From Ottowia sp. (GTDB lineage: Bacteria > Pseudomonadota > Gammaproteobacteria > Burkholderiales > Burkholderiaceae_C): 64,000 nucleotides of DNA. Shown here in pieces: positions 61,614 through 64,000 of the stretch (position 1 is the stretch's first letter; the number at the start of each line of letters is the position of its first letter). Under the pieces are notes generated by a model. The model saw only the letters and a program-made list of their open reading frames with translations, was not told where the DNA came from and did no database searches. The stretch lies in the NCBI RefSeq assembly GCF_016703145.1, contig NZ_JADJCO010000002.1, positions 1 to 64,000 of the forward strand, read 5' to 3'. A program made the position numbers and the translations under genes.

Positions 61614-62828
61614 TCAGGGTGTGCTGGAGGCCGGCGCGGGCGCGGGCGCGGGCGTCTGGGGCTCGGGCGGCGCTACCACGGGCTCCGGCGCCGCGGGGAC
61701 AAGCTGGGTGTAGGCCACCGTCACGGTGTGCTCCACTGTATCGCCATTCGCCTCGGTCACGCGCAGCCGCACCGGCAGGTAGTCCAGCGTGCGGCCCAGC
61801 CAGGCCTCGATGCGGACGTCACGCTCGTCCTGCGCCGCATGCACCAGCCGGACCGTGGGCAAGGTCCGGTCGCGCAGCGCCGGCACGATCTCGTCGGCCT
61901 CGACCACGAAGCGCCAGCGCCCTGTGTCGTGCAGGTGCGCGGCCGGCAGCTCGATCACGCTGCCGGCCGGGTAGCGGCCGGGGTCGCCCGCCAGCAGGGC
62001 GCCCAGTTGCAGCAGCACGCCCACCCGGTCCTGCATGCCGGCCTGCAACGGGGCGTCGGCGGCGGCGAAACGCACGCGCTGCGCGTCGTAGTCGAAGCGC
62101 ACGTCCTGCACCGCGGGCGTGCGCAGCGTGGCCTGCACCGGTACCAGGCCTTGCGGCGTCAGCAGGCCGGTGACGGTGCGCGTGTGCTGGCCAATGGGCG
62201 AGCCATACACATAAAGATTCCAGTGGGCGTCGTACCAGCGGCCGTCCTGGCGCCAGTTCAACGCGGTGGGCACCTCGAACGACTCGCCGCCGATGGTGCC
62301 GGTGGTGCGGTAAGTCAGATGGGCCGCGCGCGGTATCCGCACGGGCGCATCGCCCTGGCCCTGAGCGAACGTCAGCGCCGTTGCGGCGTCGGCTGGTGGC
62401 AACGGGATCCTGATCGGCAGGGGGGCCGACTCGCCTCCGAAGGTGGTTCCGGTGTAGGGACCCAGCACCGGGGCTTCGGCCTTGGTATCGCTGCTGGCGT
62501 CGCGCGCGCTGGTGGCGCTTTGTGGGGTGGCGGGCGCCTTGGGCTTGGGCTTGGGCGTTGGCTTGGCCTTGGGGCGGGGCGCTGGAGCCGGTGCCGGTGC
62601 CGGAGCAGGCGATGGGGGTGGAGCGGTCTCCGGCGCTGGCGGGCTTGCTTCGGCGGGCGGCGCCACCAGGCGCGTCGTGAACGTCCCGGCATCCTGGCCA
62701 GCCCGCGCGGTCTGGCCCAGGCGCGGCAGGCCCAGCAGCAGCAAGGCGTGCACGGCGGCCACCAGCAGCGTGACCGACGTCAACTGACGGCCAGGTGGTG
62801 TGGTAGGGGCGATGGAATCGGTGCTCAA
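61614..62828 (-). CDS. DUF3108 family periplasmic or membrane-anchored protein
   Basis: A protein of about 404 residues. One membrane segment near the N-terminus (TSVTLLVAAVHALLLLGLP) is followed by a long proline/alanine linker (PAPAPAPAPAPRPKAKPTPKPKPKAPATP) like a TonB or TolA tether, then a DUF3108 domain from about residue 150 (APVRIPRAAHLTYRTTGTIGG onward). The start is uncertain: no ATG is in frame, and TTG 62828 (STDSIAPTTPPGRQL) fits best. The function of DUF3108 is not known. The C-terminal tail is again proline-rich. Confidence 0.8.
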   Translation of the reverse strand: MSTDSIAPTTPPGRQLTSVTLLVAAVHALLLLGLPRLGQTARAGQDAGTFTTRLVAPPAEASPPAPETAPPPSPAPAPAPAPAPRPKAKPTPKPKPKAPATPQSATSARDASSDTKAEAPVLGPYTGTTFGGESAPLPIRIPLPPADAATALTFAQGQGDAPVRIPRAAHLTYRTTGTIGGESFEVPTALNWRQDGRWYDAHWNLYVYGSPIGQHTRTVTGLLTPQGLVPVQATLRTPAVQDVRFDYDAQRVRFAAADAPLQAGMQDRVGVLLQLGALLAGDPGRYPAGSVIELPAAHLHDTGRWRFVVEADEIVPALRDRTLPTVRLVHAAQDERDVRIEAWLGRTLDYLPVRLRVTEANGDTVEHTVTVAYTQLVPAAPEPVVAPPEPQTPAPAPAPASSTP

Positions 62829-62935
62829 GTGGGAAAAGCCAGGGCGTCGAGTGAATCGGCGTCGAAGCGGTGTGAACGGGTCAGGCCAGATTGGAGCGCG
62901 GCGGCCGGCGTTGGTTCGCCCGCGGCGCGCCCGCG

Positions 62936-63421
62936 TCAGCCTCGCGGCGGCTTCTTGCGGGCCGCGCTGGCCGGCGCCGGTGCATCGGCCTGGCCCGTCA
63001 TTTTCGCGAGCGCCTGCTCGAGCGCATCGACGCGCGCTTTCAGGATGGCGATCTCGCACGCCGACGGCATGCCCATGCTGGCGAGGGCGCGGGCCACGCG
63101 GCCCTCGAAAATGCCGCCCAGCCGGTCCCACGAGCCGCCGCCGCTGGTGGCCTGGGTCGTCATCGCGCCCATGCGCTGCGCGGCCTCGGCCCACTGCTCC
63201 TGCGTGCGGGCCTGCATCTCCAGCCCTTGCTTGACCAGTGCCTCGAACGCCTTGCTGCCCTCGGCATGCGCATTGGCCTGCGCGCTGGCCAGCGCGCCCA
63301 GTCCGGCCAGCCAGACGTTGTGCGCCGGCGTCTGCGTCGAGGCGGGAAACTGGAACGGCAGGGAAGCGGGCGAGGGCGTGGGGGCGGGTTCTGTGGCGGT
63401 CTTGCGGGGCTTGGTCGGCAT
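62936..63421 (-). CDS. Phasin-type polyhydroxyalkanoate granule-associated protein
   Basis: A 161-residue protein. After a Pro/Thr-rich N-terminus, NVWLAGLGALASAQANAHAEGSKAFEALVKQGLEMQARTQEQWAEAAQRM is the phasin helical core. GVFEGRVARALASMGMPSACEIAILKARVDALEQALAKM is a leucine-zipper-like end, followed by a basic, Ala/Pro-rich tail (AARKKPPRG) as in PhaF/PhaI types. It coats PHA granules and the basic tail may contact DNA. ATG 63421 is the start. phaC is not in the window. Confidence 0.88.
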   Translation of the reverse strand: MPTKPRKTATEPAPTPSPASLPFQFPASTQTPAHNVWLAGLGALASAQANAHAEGSKAFEALVKQGLEMQARTQEQWAEAAQRMGAMTTQATSGGGSWDRLGGIFEGRVARALASMGMPSACEIAILKARVDALEQALAKMTGQADAPAPASAARKKPPRG

Positions 63422-63619
63422 GGCGGTGTCTCCGGGCGGCACGGCGGTCGCGGGCGGTTGCGGGCGTCCGCCCCGAAGCCGCCTTGCCGCGACAGCCCAC
63501 ACTGTAACGCCGTCCAGGGCGCGGCGGAGCGCATGAAATAATCCACCGTTGCGCATTTCGGCGTGGGCGTCCCAAATGAGGGCGCCGCCGGCCGGTGCGC
63601 GTGAAAGGCCTCGACTCCC

Positions 63620-64000
63620 ATGATCCTCGTCACCGGCGGCGCCGGCTTCATCGGCAGCAACTTCGTGCTCGACTGGCTGGCCGGCGGCGGCGAGGGCGTG
63701 GTCAACCTCGACAAGCTGACCTACGCCGGCAACCTGGCCAACCTGGCGGCGGTGCAGGGGGATGCGCGCCACGTCTTCGTGCCGGGCGACATTGGCGACA
63801 CGACGCTGCTGCAGCGGCTGCTGGCCGAGCATCGGCCGCGTGCCATCGTCAACTTCGCGGCCGAGAGCCACGTGGACCGCTCCATCCACGGCGCGGAAGA
63901 CTTCATCGCCACCAACGTCGTCGGCACCTTCCGCCTGCTGGAGGCCGCGCGTGGCTACTGGGCCGGCCTGCCAGCGGACGAGCAGGCCGCCTTCCGCTTC
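63620..64000 (+). CDS. rfbB: dTDP-glucose 4,6-dehydratase, N-terminal part (partial gene)
   Basis: The first 127 residues of an SDR-type nucleotide-sugar dehydratase, running off the right edge. ILVTGGAGFIGSNFVLDWL is the NAD-binding loop, NLDKLTYAGNLANLAAV the typical RmlB/RfbB segment, and NFAAESHVDRSIHGAEDFIATNVVGTF the conserved substrate-binding start. It makes dTDP-4-keto-6-deoxyglucose for rhamnose and other surface sugars. rfbD/rfbA/rfbC may follow outside the window. It is divergent from the phasin gene across a 198-base gap (63422-63619) in which I see no clear promoter. Confidence 0.93.
   Translation, partial: MILVTGGAGFIGSNFVLDWLAGGGEGVVNLDKLTYAGNLANLAAVQGDARHVFVPGDIGDTTLLQRLLAEHRPRAIVNFAAESHVDRSIHGAEDFIATNVVGTFRLLEAARGYWAGLPADEQAAFRF

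Noticed and set aside
1..64000. tRNA, rRNA, CRISPR arrays and transposases.
   Set aside because: I looked for them along the window and saw none; the regularly dispersed repeat is not a CRISPR because copies are kilobases apart.

Overview
The window is a stretch of bacterial chromosome, very GC-rich and densely coding. It most resembles a betaproteobacterium of the Comamonadaceae (Acidovorax / Alicycliphilus type). Supporting signs are the cell-division order ftsW-murG-murC-ddl-ftsQ-ftsA-ftsZ-lpxC, two Bug-family (tripartite tricarboxylate) solute-binding proteins, a persulfide dioxygenase-rhodanese fusion, a PHA phasin, and protein sequences that read like this family. No rRNA, tRNA, CRISPR array, transposase or prophage gene was seen. 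The species is inference.

Layout. 1-8474: division and wall cluster, ending in lpxC and a 58-residue membrane protein. 8568-16611: sugar-acid catabolic cluster (aldehyde dehydrogenase, DapA-family dehydratase, UxaA/GarD-family dehydratase) with a polar-amino-acid-type ABC transporter and a divergent GntR regulator that appears to carry two winged helices. 16643-25071: ruvC, mtgA, a frameshifted TonB-like gene, an RNase II-type exonuclease, a YqiA-type esterase, rodA, a YegP-family gene and a phospholipase D-like lipoprotein. 25085-29417: Bug protein, DUF2905 protein, MidA-type methyltransferase, and a pterin cluster (FolM-like reductase plus two folB genes). 29579-34116: liv-type ABC operon. 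34185-39959: ttcA, a DUF4136 lipoprotein, a frameshifted MFS transporter, a phosphoglycerate-mutase-like phosphatase, a D-amino-acid PLP enzyme, a LysE exporter and an ABM-domain protein. 40114-42484: Eco29kI-like restriction-modification island with vsr, lower in GC and probably acquired. 42495-52799: amn, a DUF454 protein, a frameshifted icmF, the persulfide dioxygenase fusion, an amidase, a stress-type flavoprotein, a DUF72 remnant, a LysM protein and coaX. 52833-64000: second Bug protein, a hydrolase/LysR pair, a peptidase operon, an aminopeptidase-like lipoprotein, an acyl-CoA-binding protein, a TetR regulator, a DUF3108 protein, a phasin and the start of rfbB.

The most striking signal is a dispersed, AT-rich repeat of about 60-70 bp, with 18 recognisable copies in 64 kb in both orientations. 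Copies fill intergenic gaps. They also lie in frame inside genes for conserved enzymes (murG, RNase II, midA, icmF, a phosphatase, an amidase) and supply a signal peptide, start codons and C-termini. In this they resemble the Rickettsia palindromic elements. I do not know a published name for the family.

Three genes (tonB-like, MFS, icmF) are broken by single-base shifts, and the phospholipase D gene may have a shifted start. The MFS break lies in a run of eight G, so phase variation and sequencing error are both possible.
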